From assembly GCF_900187565.1 (NCBI RefSeq), contig NZ_FYED01000004.1, forward strand, positions 393,165-457,164: a stretch of 64,000 bases of DNA, written 5' to 3'. A program made the translations under genes and the position numbers. Below, piece by piece: positions 16,870 to 24,693 of the stretch (its first letter is position 1; each line of letters begins with the position of its first letter). The DNA is from Pseudomonas sp. Irchel 3A7 (GTDB lineage Bacteria > Pseudomonadota > Gammaproteobacteria > Pseudomonadales > Pseudomonadaceae). The notes beneath the pieces are model-generated. The model ran no database searches and had not been told where the DNA came from. It saw only the letters and a program-made list of their open reading frames with translations.

Positions 16870-17493
16870 TCACTGCTTCAGGGTGGCGATGAGTTGCTCG
16901 CTCGTCACAATCGAATGGGCGAAAGTAGGACCGTTCAACTCATGGGCGGCGTGCATCATTTCCGGCTTGAACGCGGCGGTGGCGTCGCGCACCAGGGTGA
17001 CGTGATAGCCCAGTTCCTGGGCGTAACGGGCGGTGGCTTCGATGCAGGTATTGGCCAGCAGACCGACGATGATCACGTGGGTGATGCCTTTTTGCTTGAG
17101 GCGAAAATCCAGGTCGGTGTTGGCAAAACCGCTCGAGCCCCAATGCTCCGAGGCGATGATGTCGCCTTCCTTCGGTGCGAAATCGGGGTGCCATTCGCCA
17201 CCCCATTCGCCACGGGCGAAGTGGTGCATGTGTTGGATCTTGCATTGGGAAGGACTTGGGTGATCCCAGTTTTCGTAGTCGCCTTTTTCCCAGCGACGGT
17301 GCGGTACGATGACCACCTGAATGTCCAGGGCGCGAACAGTCCGGTCCAGGGCTCGCAGGTTATCGAGCAGGTCGACCTGCTCTGCGATCGGCTTGATCAA
17401 GGGAAAGACCCGGCCACCTTCGGACAGGAAATCGTTGTAGGGATCGACCAGCAGGTAGGCGGTGCGATCCAGCGGGTAGGCAGCGTTCGACAT
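16870..17493 (-). CDS. Isochorismatase-family cysteine hydrolase
   Basis: The 207-residue protein has the isochorismatase fold: the first strand TAYLLVDPYNDFL with catalytic Asp17, and IIVGLLANTCIEATARYAQELGY carrying the nucleophilic cysteine and its helix. An additional HMHHFARGEWGGEW insertion contains several histidines. Family members include nicotinamidases, ureidoacrylate and N-carbamoyl amidohydrolases and true isochorismatases. The gene is divergent from the HxlR regulator at 17593 and upstream of the semialdehyde dehydrogenase, so an amide-bond hydrolysis in a small catabolic operon is the best inference. Confidence 0.88.
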   Translation of the reverse strand: MSNAAYPLDRTAYLLVDPYNDFLSEGGRVFPLIKPIAEQVDLLDNLRALDRTVRALDIQVVIVPHRRWEKGDYENWDHPSPSQCKIQHMHHFARGEWGGEWHPDFAPKEGDIIASEHWGSSGFANTDLDFRLKQKGITHVIIVGLLANTCIEATARYAQELGYHVTLVRDATAAFKPEMMHAAHELNGPTFAHSIVTSEQLIATLKQ

Positions 17494-17554
17494 GACGAAT
17501 TCTCCAGAGAGGTTGGCTGACCTGTGCCAAGGGCTTGCCCCGGCATGGTGTAGA

Positions 17555-17567
17555 TATGATAATCATA
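17555..17567. promoter_or_regulatory. Candidate HxlR operator in the divergent promoter
   Basis: TATGATAATCATA is a perfect 13-base palindrome around a central A, in the 99-bp gap between the isochorismatase and HxlR genes. The position suits a site that controls both transcripts. It is proposed on symmetry and position alone. Confidence 0.35.
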
Positions 17568-17592
17568 GTTACTGTGAAAGAGGCAAGCCTGC

Positions 17593-18132
17593 ATGGCCGT
17601 AAAAAAGAGTAGTCCTGAAACTTTGTGCCCGATTGCACGGGCCGAGGACATCGTCGGAGATCGATGGACGGTGTTGGTGTTGCGCGAGTTGTTCATGCGC
17701 AACCATCGATACGACGAGATCCAGGCGCAGACCGGAGGTACGCCGCAGATGGTCGCTGCGCGCTTGAAAAGTCTGGAGTCGGACGGGATGGTCGAGCGTC
17801 GCCCCTACAATGAACGGCCGCTGCGTTACGAATATCACCTGAGCGCCAAGGGCGAGGCGTTTTACTCGGTGGTGCTGGCCCTGCGTGCCTGGGGAGAAAC
17901 CTGGTGCAAATCAGAGAATGAAGAGTTGGCGGTGCGTTATACCCACCGCCGCTGTGGTCATCTCGCCGGTTTGGGGCCGCTTTGCGAGCATTGTGGAGAG
18001 TTGCTACGCCGTGAAGAACTGATCAGCGAGCCTTCGGCGGCCTATGTCCAGGAGCGACAGGCACGGCGTGAAGCGTTCAAGGGGCATCGTGGGGCGGAGT
18101 CTGTGGCTGCAGGTGAAAAACTCGCGAATTAA
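17593..18132 (+). CDS. HxlR-family transcriptional regulator
   Basis: The 179-residue regulator has the HxlR winged helix in its first 110 residues: CPIARAEDIVGDRWTVLVLRELFMRNHRYDEIQ, then GGTPQMVAARLKSLESDGMVERRPY. An unusual C-terminal tail contains RRCGHLAGLGPLCEHCGE, four metal-ligand-like Cys and His residues resembling a small zinc-ribbon, which the shorter classical HxlR proteins lack. It is divergent from the isochorismatase and aldehyde dehydrogenase operon and probably controls it. HxlR proteins often respond to aldehydes or redox stress through a cysteine near the N-terminus; Cys12 is in that place. Confidence 0.88.
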   Translation: MAVKKSSPETLCPIARAEDIVGDRWTVLVLRELFMRNHRYDEIQAQTGGTPQMVAARLKSLESDGMVERRPYNERPLRYEYHLSAKGEAFYSVVLALRAWGETWCKSENEELAVRYTHRRCGHLAGLGPLCEHCGELLRREELISEPSAAYVQERQARREAFKGHRGAESVAAGEKLAN

Positions 18133-18152
18133 CGATCGAACGCGTTCCCCCT

Positions 18153-18250
18153 GTGGGAGCGAGCCTGCTCGCGAAGGACGCCAACGATAACGCGTCCAGC
18201 CTGAATGATCGCGGTGTCCTGTGGTTTTTCGCGAGCAGGCTCGCTCCCAC
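18153..18250. repeat. REP pair
   Basis: Two inverted REP sequences with a roughly 55-base spacer lie just after the HxlR gene and before the small lipoprotein gene. The first arm reads GTGGGAGCGAGCCTGCTCGC. Confidence 0.9.
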
Positions 18251-18372
18251 AGAGAGGAAGGTATCAACTATTCGTTCGAATAATAGTGACCATCACCCAT
18301 CACAAGTTCTGTTGTCTGCGACAAACAAGGAAAATCGCGCCTACCTAAAACGCTTCTCCAGGAATTGGCGCG

Positions 18373-18711
18373 ATGAACATGATTTCCCGACTGGCTATTG
18401 CCGCCTCCTTGCTGTTGTCGGGCTGTGCTTCTACCCCTAACGACCCGACCCTGACCTTGCAGACGAAAAAGGCGCCTGCGGATTACGCGCAATGCGTGTT
18501 GCCGAAACTGCAGGAAGATTCGCTGCACGCGACGGTCTCGGAAACCCAGCGCAGCTATCGCATTGTAGTGGCGAGCAAGGTCACGGCGAACGATGTGCTC
18601 GAGGCTTACAAAACGTCAGAGGGCGGCAAGGTGTACTTGTATGAACGCGCGCTGCTGGCATCGACGTTCGGGGCTTCCTCACTGGAGCGTGCTGCGCAGG
18701 CATGCCTTTGA
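18373..18711 (+). CDS. Small lipoprotein, function unknown
   Basis: The 112-residue protein begins with a lipoprotein signal ending in the lipobox LLSGC, so Cys17 is the likely lipidated residue. The next residues are Ala-Ser, which would not keep it in the inner membrane, so outer-membrane location is plausible. The mature part has two cysteines (in YAQCVLPKL and AAQACL) that could form a disulfide, and no recognised domain. AGGA precedes the ATG by about nine bases. It stands alone between two repeat elements. Confidence 0.75.
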   Translation: MNMISRLAIAASLLLSGCASTPNDPTLTLQTKKAPADYAQCVLPKLQEDSLHATVSETQRSYRIVVASKVTANDVLEAYKTSEGGKVYLYERALLASTFGASSLERAAQACL

Positions 18712-18727
18712 GAGCGACAATAAACCT

Positions 18728-18816
18728 GTGGCGAGGGAGCTTGCTCCCGTTGGGCGCGAAGCGACCTGAAAAACGGGTCTGCTGCGCAGTCCTGCGGGAG
18801 CAAGCTCCCTCGCCAC
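18728..18816. repeat. Inverted repeat pair of a second REP type (GTGGCGAGGGAGCTTGCTCCC)
   Basis: GTGGCGAGGGAGCTTGCTCCC at the left and the inverse GGGAGCAAGCTCCCTCGCCAC at the right flank about 48 bases, including a CTGCGCAG inner palindrome. The sequence family differs from the other REPs here. It begins 16 bp after the lipoprotein stop, so it may act as its terminator. The remaining gap up to the chemoreceptor holds only AT-rich promoter-like sequence near 18930-18955. Confidence 0.8.
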
Positions 18817-19033
18817 AAGGGCCGTGTCAGAAGTGTCTACGCAGCGTTTGATACCCCATTTTCTCCAGCCATTTTCTTGATTGAACACCTGTTCATTTCG
18901 GTTGCATCGAGGCCTTGCCCATCGATATAGTGGCAAAATAATATCAACTATAAATCACTTGCCAGCAGGGCGGCTGCACTCACATTTTTGCGCGGGCTGT
19001 GCTGGCTGACGTATCGCTCATTCGAGAATGCTC

Positions 19034-21016
19034 ATGCCTAATCGCTCACTGCACTTCAAGCTGTTCTGGACAGCGCTGACTGGAACTGTCGTCGTCATGG
19101 CGCTGCTGCTGGGTTCCATCGCCTACATCGCCTATGGCTCCTCCGTCAAAGAAACCTTTGCGCTGGTCGATACCATCGTCAAGGCCAATGCCAAGGAAGT
19201 AGAAGTCGAACTCGGTACCGGTTACACCGTGGCCGAATCCCTGGCCAGTGTCGCCACGGCGATGCAGCAACAGCAGGTCGATCGCAAGACCGCCGATGCC
19301 ATGACCCGCCAGCTGTTCGAAGCCAATTCCAAGCTGCTGGGCCTTGGGCAGTACTGGGAGCCAAACGCATTCGATGGCAAGGACAGTGAGTTCGTCAACC
19401 AGCCCAATCATGACGCCACGGGCCGTTATCTGACCTACTGGAACCGTGCCAGTGGCACAGTGAAGTCCGAGGCGTTGAGCGGTTACACCCCGGAAAATGC
19501 CGACAACCAGTATTACTACCGGCCACTGCATACACGCCAGCCATGGGCGTCCGAACCCTATGTCTACAGCATTGGCAGTGGTCAGCAGATCATGCTGGTG
19601 TCGATCATGGTGCCGCTGTTGCAGGGTGGCAAGGCGGTGGGCGTGGCAGGGGTCGATATCCCGCTGGAAAGCATCAACCGTCAGCTCTCGACCATCGATG
19701 CCTACAAAGGCTACGGCGCGCTGGTTTCCAGCGACGGCCTGTACGCCAGTCATCCTGATGCCAAGCGCCTGAGCCAGCCGGCCGATGAATTGCCGGCCGC
19801 CGCCAAGGATGCGATCAAGGCGGGCAAGCCCTACAGTTTCGAACACGATGGCTGGGGCTATGTGCTGCAACCGGTGCGTATCGGCAAGGCGCCGAACAAC
19901 TGGGCGTTGATGGTGGCTTACCCGCTGGCCGAGGCCATGGCGGGCATCAATCATTTCCTCTATACCGCCGTGGTCATCGGCCTGGTGGCGTTGCTGGTGT
20001 TGGCCATTGTGCTGTGGCACCTGCTGGCGTGGCAGATTCGTCCACTGTCGGGGCTGACGGTCGGCATTCAGGCCTGGGGTGGCGAGTTGGGGCTGCGTTT
20101 CGAACAACGCAGTGGCGATGAAACCGGCAAGTTGGCCGGCGCGTTCAACCAATTCATCCAGCGCCTGGGCGATCTGGTGGGTTCGATTCGCCACAGCAGC
20201 ACGGCACTGATGCAGATCTCCAATCACCTGGGCGATACCACTCAGGCCGTGGCCGAACGGGCGACTTCACAGCACACCGCCACCGAAGAGATGGCCAGCG
20301 GCGTCACCGCGCTGGCGCATTCGGTGACCGAGATGTCCCAGCAGGCTGAAGACGTGGAGCAACTGGCGCGCAACACCGAGGTGCTGACCACCAACATTTC
20401 CACCGACATGAGCCAGACCCTGGCCGGCATCACGCACATCGACCAGACCATGGACGTGGTTGCCGGCGCGGTGGGCGACCTGGAAAAACGCTCGCAGCAG
20501 ATAGCAGGGATCATCGCGGTGATTCGCAGCATCGCCGACCAGACCAATCTGTTGGCCCTCAACGCGGCCATCGAAGCGGCGCGGGCAGGGGAGCAGGGGC
20601 GTGGTTTTGCCGTGGTGGCCGATGAAGTCCGGCAACTGGCCGAACGCACCAGTCGCTCGACCGGTGAAATCGGCGAGATGATCGGCGCCATCGGTTCGGA
20701 CGTGCGCAACACCGTGGCCAACGTCCAGCAGGTCGGCGAAGCGGTGCGTCAGGGCGTGGTGCAACTGACCACTTCGGCCCAAGGTGTGGATCAGATCCGC
20801 CAGCATGCCCAGGATATCCTGACGCGCATCAGCGAAGTGGCGCGTCAGACCCAAAGCCAGGCGGCCACCGGTGAGCAACTGTCTGTGGCGATCCAGGGCG
20901 TCAGCCGCATCTCCGAACAGAACGATCATGCGATCCGTAGCCTGCTCGAGCAATCGGTGCGACTGCGCGATCAGGCCGGCTCGCTGAGCCAGCAACTGAC
21001 GCAATTCAGGGATTGA
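19034..21016 (+). CDS. Methyl-accepting chemotaxis protein with Cache sensor
   Basis: The 660-residue chemoreceptor has a first membrane helix at about 8-32, a long periplasmic dCache-type sensor (about 33-300; GLGQYWEPNAFDGKDSEF and LLQGGKAVGVAGVDIPLE are typical), a second helix near 310-335, a HAMP region, and a cytoplasmic signalling coiled coil. The hairpin tip IADQTNLLALNAAIEAARAGEQ near 505-525 is canonical. No C-terminal CheR/CheB pentapeptide is present. The ATG at 19034 is chosen over 19028 because CGAGA then sits at usable distance. The ligand is unknown; Cache receptors of this group often bind organic acids or amino acids. Confidence 0.92.
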   Translation: MPNRSLHFKLFWTALTGTVVVMALLLGSIAYIAYGSSVKETFALVDTIVKANAKEVEVELGTGYTVAESLASVATAMQQQQVDRKTADAMTRQLFEANSKLLGLGQYWEPNAFDGKDSEFVNQPNHDATGRYLTYWNRASGTVKSEALSGYTPENADNQYYYRPLHTRQPWASEPYVYSIGSGQQIMLVSIMVPLLQGGKAVGVAGVDIPLESINRQLSTIDAYKGYGALVSSDGLYASHPDAKRLSQPADELPAAAKDAIKAGKPYSFEHDGWGYVLQPVRIGKAPNNWALMVAYPLAEAMAGINHFLYTAVVIGLVALLVLAIVLWHLLAWQIRPLSGLTVGIQAWGGELGLRFEQRSGDETGKLAGAFNQFIQRLGDLVGSIRHSSTALMQISNHLGDTTQAVAERATSQHTATEEMASGVTALAHSVTEMSQQAEDVEQLARNTEVLTTNISTDMSQTLAGITHIDQTMDVVAGAVGDLEKRSQQIAGIIAVIRSIADQTNLLALNAAIEAARAGEQGRGFAVVADEVRQLAERTSRSTGEIGEMIGAIGSDVRNTVANVQQVGEAVRQGVVQLTTSAQGVDQIRQHAQDILTRISEVARQTQSQAATGEQLSVAIQGVSRISEQNDHAIRSLLEQSVRLRDQAGSLSQQLTQFRD

Positions 21017-21032
21017 AACTGATTTTCCCTTT

Positions 21033-21187
21033 GGGGAGCCAGCCTGCTCGCAAGGTGTCGGCACATTCAGTATTTGATGTGACTGACACACCGCCTTCGC
21101 GAGCAGGCTCGCTCCCACACTTGATCTTCAGTGCACACAAAAACCAGATACGGCGGAGCCCCTGTGGGAGCGAGCCTGCTCGCGAAG
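21033..21187. repeat. Triple REP with a 36-bp perfect inverted repeat
   Basis: Three REP sequences lie between the convergent chemoreceptor and LacI-family genes. The second and third are exact inverses over 36 bases (21083-21118 and 21164-21199, the latter running into the unique sequence before the LacI stop) with a 45-base loop. The first REP is divergent. The long stem could end transcription from both sides. Confidence 0.85.
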
Positions 21188-21205
21188 GCGGTGTGTCAGG
21201 CGACA

Positions 21206-22213
21206 CTAGTTTGCCGGTCGCACCGCCGCCGTGCTGCCGCGCAACGTCAACTCGAACGGCAGGACCACATGCCGCTGCGCCAGCGGTTTTTTCTCGATCA
21301 ACGCGATCAGCATCTCGACGGCCTTCTGGCCGAACACTTCAGCAGGCTGGGCGATGGTGGTCAGCGGTGGGTCGCAATAGGCCGCGAAGGGAATGTCGTC
21401 GAACCCCACCAGCGAAATATCCTCGGGGACACGCAAGCCCTGTTGCTTGATGCGTCTCAACGCACCGATGGCCATTTCATCGTTTTCACAGAACAGCGCG
21501 GTAGGGCGTTCGGGCAATGCCAGCATTGCGGTGGCGCCGTCATGACCGGCCTTCAGGCTGAAGTCACCGTGACAGATCAGCGTCGGGTCGCAATCGATTC
21601 CGGCCTCGCTTAAAGCATCCTGATAACCGGTCACGCGGTCGCGGGTCAGCGGGCTGCTTTTCGGACCCTTGATCAGGCCGATCCGCCGGTGGCCGAGTTC
21701 GATCAAATGTTCGGTCATGGCCTTGGCGGCGGCGCGATTGTCGAGGCTGATCGTGGGATGACGCCCGCCCTGAATCACTTCGCAGGCATTGACGATGGGC
21801 GCGAGTTCGGCGTTGGGGAAGGGCTCTGAAAACGGATCGAACGCACGCAACTGGATCACGCCGTCGGCCTGATGGTTGTACACCAGCTCGGCGAATTCCC
21901 GTTCGATGTCTTCGCGGCCCTGGGTGTCGCACAGCAGCAGCCGATAGTGGGCGGCCTGTGCAGCCTGTTGCGCACCGCTGATGACCCGGGCGAAAAAGGT
22001 GTTGGCGATGGCTGGCACCAGAATCACCAGGTTGCCGGTGCGACGCGAACGAAACTGCACCGCCATCAGGTTCGGTCGGTAACCGGCTTGTTCCACGGCG
22101 GCGTTGACCTTGTCCCGGGTTTCGGGGAGCACACGTTCGGGTGACTTCAGTGTCCTCGACACCGTGGCCACCGAGACGCCGGCCAGCCGGGCTACTTCAC
22201 GGATATTGGACAA
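21206..22213 (-). CDS. LacI-family transcriptional repressor
   Basis: The 335-residue repressor has the LacI helix-turn-helix at its N-terminus (IREVARLAGVSVATVSRTLKSPERV, with the hinge helix near YRPNLMAVQFRSRRTG) and a periplasmic-binding-protein-like sensor domain (LVPAIANTFFARVISG to LVGFDDIPFAAYCDPPLTTI). A TTG start at 22213 is proposed because GAGGTGG lies five bases upstream and the product then starts MSNIREV; a GTG at 22219 lacks a spaced ribosome site. It is divergent from the oxidoreductase gene and should bind the palindrome at 22337-22354. The inducer is probably a sugar or a sugar derivative. Confidence 0.92.
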   Translation of the reverse strand: MSNIREVARLAGVSVATVSRTLKSPERVLPETRDKVNAAVEQAGYRPNLMAVQFRSRRTGNLVILVPAIANTFFARVISGAQQAAQAAHYRLLLCDTQGREDIEREFAELVYNHQADGVIQLRAFDPFSEPFPNAELAPIVNACEVIQGGRHPTISLDNRAAAKAMTEHLIELGHRRIGLIKGPKSSPLTRDRVTGYQDALSEAGIDCDPTLICHGDFSLKAGHDGATAMLALPERPTALFCENDEMAIGALRRIKQQGLRVPEDISLVGFDDIPFAAYCDPPLTTIAQPAEVFGQKAVEMLIALIEKKPLAQRHVVLPFELTLRGSTAAVRPAN

Positions 22214-22336
22214 GACCACCTCGTTTGCGGATCACACGGCCGGCGAGCTTACCGCAGGTCGCCGGTGCACTGAAATGTCCGTGGATGTTAATCCGCAGTT
22301 TGACACTTCGCCCGACTGCGCCTAAATTTCGGGCAC

Positions 22337-22354
22337 GATGTAACCGGTTACATC
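22337..22354. promoter_or_regulatory. LacI-type operator, perfect 18-bp palindrome
   Basis: GATGTAACCGGTTACATC reads the same on both strands and carries the central CG pair usual in LacI/GalR operators. It lies 35 bases before the ATG of the Gfo/Idh/MocA gene and about 125 bases from the repressor start, so binding would block the catabolic operon. Confidence 0.75.
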
Positions 22355-22388
22355 ATGACCGGTTTCCAGCCAACAGAGAGCTTTTGCG

Positions 22389-23555
22389 ATGAACGCTGCA
22401 GTGCCAAAAATAAGAATGGGCTTTGTCGGAGGCGGCGAAGGTGCCTTCATCGCGAAAGCCCACCGTCAGGCCGCCGGGCTCGATGGCCGTTTTGAACTGG
22501 TGTGCGGTGCGTTCAGCCGCGATGCCGTAAACAATCAGAACACCGGCGTGGCGCTGGGCTTGCCGGCTTCACGCTGCTACAGCGACTGGCGGCAGATGCT
22601 CGAGGCCGAACGTGCATTGCCCGCCGAACAACGCCTGGAGTTGGTGGTGATCGTCACCCCCAATCACCTGCACGCGCCAGTCGCCAGCCAGGCTTTGAGC
22701 GCCGGATTTCATGTGTTCAGCGAAAAACCGGCGGCGCTGAATCTGGCCGAGTTAATCGCACTCAAAACCGTGGTCGAACGCAGCAACCGCCTATATGGCC
22801 TGGCCCATACCTATCTGGGGTATCCGATGGTCTGGCAGGCGCGCGACATGGTGCGCGGCGGCGTGATCGGCGCGGTGCGCAAGGTGATCGTCGAATACCC
22901 GCAAGGCTGGCTCAGCCAGGATGTGGCCGGGCAGGGCAACAAGCAGGCAGCGTGGCGCGACTTGCCCGAACAGTCCGGGTTGGGCGGCTGCATCGGGGAC
23001 ATCGGCACCCATGCCTTTTCCCTGGCCGAGTTTGTCGCGGACCAGCCTATCCAGCAATTGAGCGCGATGCTGGGCGTGCACATCGAGGGTCGGCAGCTGG
23101 ACGATGACGCCTCGATGTTGTTCAAGATGGCCGACGGTGCCAGTGGGGTGCTGATCGCCAGTCAAGTCTGCGCCGGCGAAGAGAACCCGCTGAAAATCCG
23201 TGTCTACGGCGACAAGGGTGGGTTGGAGTGGCGTCAGGAAGAACCCGCCAGCCTGATCCATCGCGCCCTCGATCAACCCTTGCGCATCTTGCGTTCCGGC
23301 GTCGGCCAGCCGTGGTTGTGCGAAGCCGCGAGCCGGCGTATGCGCTTGCCCGCCGGGCATCCCGAGGGCTACCTCGAAGCCATGGCCAACCTGTACGGCG
23401 ATCTCGCCAATGCCATCCGTGGCGAGGTCGCCGGGCACGATGCTCCGGGCGTGCCCGGAATCGACGTCGGCCTGCGCGGCATGGCGTTCATCGAGACCGC
23501 CATCGCCAACCATCGCGGCGACGCCAAGTGGACCGAACTGGTGTGCAACCCATGA
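22389..23555 (+). CDS. Gfo/Idh/MocA-family oxidoreductase
   Basis: The 388-residue enzyme has an N-terminal Rossmann domain (MGFVGGGEGAFIAKAH), the conserved SEKPAALNLAE motif with its lysine in the active site near 110, and a C-terminal alpha/beta domain including GGCIGDIGTHAFSLAEFV with the catalytic Asp and His. Members oxidise or isomerise sugars, inositols and glycosides with NAD(P). It is the first gene of a LacI-controlled operon, overlaps the next gene by ATGA, and precedes a transporter. In several bacteria this pairing with a xylose-isomerase-like protein initiates 3-keto-sugar or inositol-like pathways; which applies here is not shown. Confidence 0.9.
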   Translation: MNAAVPKIRMGFVGGGEGAFIAKAHRQAAGLDGRFELVCGAFSRDAVNNQNTGVALGLPASRCYSDWRQMLEAERALPAEQRLELVVIVTPNHLHAPVASQALSAGFHVFSEKPAALNLAELIALKTVVERSNRLYGLAHTYLGYPMVWQARDMVRGGVIGAVRKVIVEYPQGWLSQDVAGQGNKQAAWRDLPEQSGLGGCIGDIGTHAFSLAEFVADQPIQQLSAMLGVHIEGRQLDDDASMLFKMADGASGVLIASQVCAGEENPLKIRVYGDKGGLEWRQEEPASLIHRALDQPLRILRSGVGQPWLCEAASRRMRLPAGHPEGYLEAMANLYGDLANAIRGEVAGHDAPGVPGIDVGLRGMAFIETAIANHRGDAKWTELVCNP

Positions 23556-24646
23556 ATCCGGAGACGACTGTGACCTCTCAAACCTCAACCGGCCTGCGCG
23601 GTCCGGGGATTTTTCTCGCGCAGTTCATGTCCGCCCAAGCGCCTTTCGACACCCTGGCCAACATCGCCCGGTGGGCGGCATCCCAAGGCTACAAAGCCAT
23701 TCAGTTGCCGACCCTGGGCACGCAGTTCATCGACCTTGCACGGGCGGCCGAAAGCCAGAGCTACTGCGACGAATTGAAAGCCGTCTGTGCCCAGGCCGGT
23801 GTCGAGATCAGTGAATTGTCGACGCATCTGCAAGGCCAATTAGTGGCGGTGCACCCGGCGTTCGACACGCTGTTCGATGACTTCGCACCCGCTCATTTGC
23901 GCGGCCAGCCCGAGGCGCGCACCGCCTGGGCCATCGACCAGTTGAAACTGGCCGCCCGCGCCAGTCAGCGCCTGGGTTTGAAAGCCCATGCGACCTTCTC
24001 CGGCGCTTTGCTCTGGCCCTACATCTACCCTTGGCCGCAGCGGCCGAGCGGGTTGGTCGAGCAAGGTTTCGCCGAACTGGCGCGGCGCTGGCTGCCGATT
24101 CTCGATTGTTTCGAAGAGGCCGGTGTCGACCTGTGCTACGAGATCCACCCCGGCGAAGATCTGCACGACGGCGCCTCGTTCGAGCGGTTTCTGGAGGCGG
24201 TCGATCACCATCCACGGGCTGCGATTCTGTATGACCCGAGCCACCTGCTGCTGCAGCAAATGGACTACCTCGGCTTCATTGATCGCTACCACGCGCGCAT
24301 CCGCATGTTCCACGTCAAGGACGCCGAGTTCCGTCCGGATGCCCGTTCCGGTGTGTACGGCGGGTATCAAGGCTGGGTGGAGCGGCCGGGGCGCTTCCGT
24401 TCCCTGGGTGATGGCCAGATCGACTTCAAATCAATCTTCAGCAAGCTGACGCAATACGACTACAGCGGCTGGGCCGTGCTGGAGTGGGAGTGCTGCCTGA
24501 AGGACTCCGCGCAAGGCGCCGCAGAAGGCGCGGCGTTCATCGAGCGGCACATGATCCGCAAGACCGGCAAGGCGTTCGATGATTTCGCCAGCGTGTCCGC
24601 CGACGCAGCGTTCAATCGACGCCTGTTGGGGCTGCCGGACGCCTGA
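23552..24646 (+). CDS. Sugar phosphate isomerase/epimerase family (xylose isomerase-like TIM barrel)
   Basis: The 364-residue protein has the AP-endonuclease-2 type TIM barrel. The likely divalent metal ligands are in VDLCYEIHPGEDLH, AAILYDPSHLLLQ, RMFHVKDAEF and GWAVLEWECCL (Glu, Asp, His and Glu respectively). The start overlaps the upstream stop by four bases (ATGA), a sign of translational coupling. Relatives act as epimerases, isomerases, dehydratases or lyases on sugars and keto-sugars; the tight coupling with a Gfo/Idh/MocA enzyme suggests it uses the oxidised product of that enzyme. Confidence 0.88.
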   Translation: MNPETTVTSQTSTGLRGPGIFLAQFMSAQAPFDTLANIARWAASQGYKAIQLPTLGTQFIDLARAAESQSYCDELKAVCAQAGVEISELSTHLQGQLVAVHPAFDTLFDDFAPAHLRGQPEARTAWAIDQLKLAARASQRLGLKAHATFSGALLWPYIYPWPQRPSGLVEQGFAELARRWLPILDCFEEAGVDLCYEIHPGEDLHDGASFERFLEAVDHHPRAAILYDPSHLLLQQMDYLGFIDRYHARIRMFHVKDAEFRPDARSGVYGGYQGWVERPGRFRSLGDGQIDFKSIFSKLTQYDYSGWAVLEWECCLKDSAQGAAEGAAFIERHMIRKTGKAFDDFASVSADAAFNRRLLGLPDA

Positions 24647-24693
24647 AACCGATCCTCTCTCACAGAAAAAACAACAATAAGACGGTGACTCTC

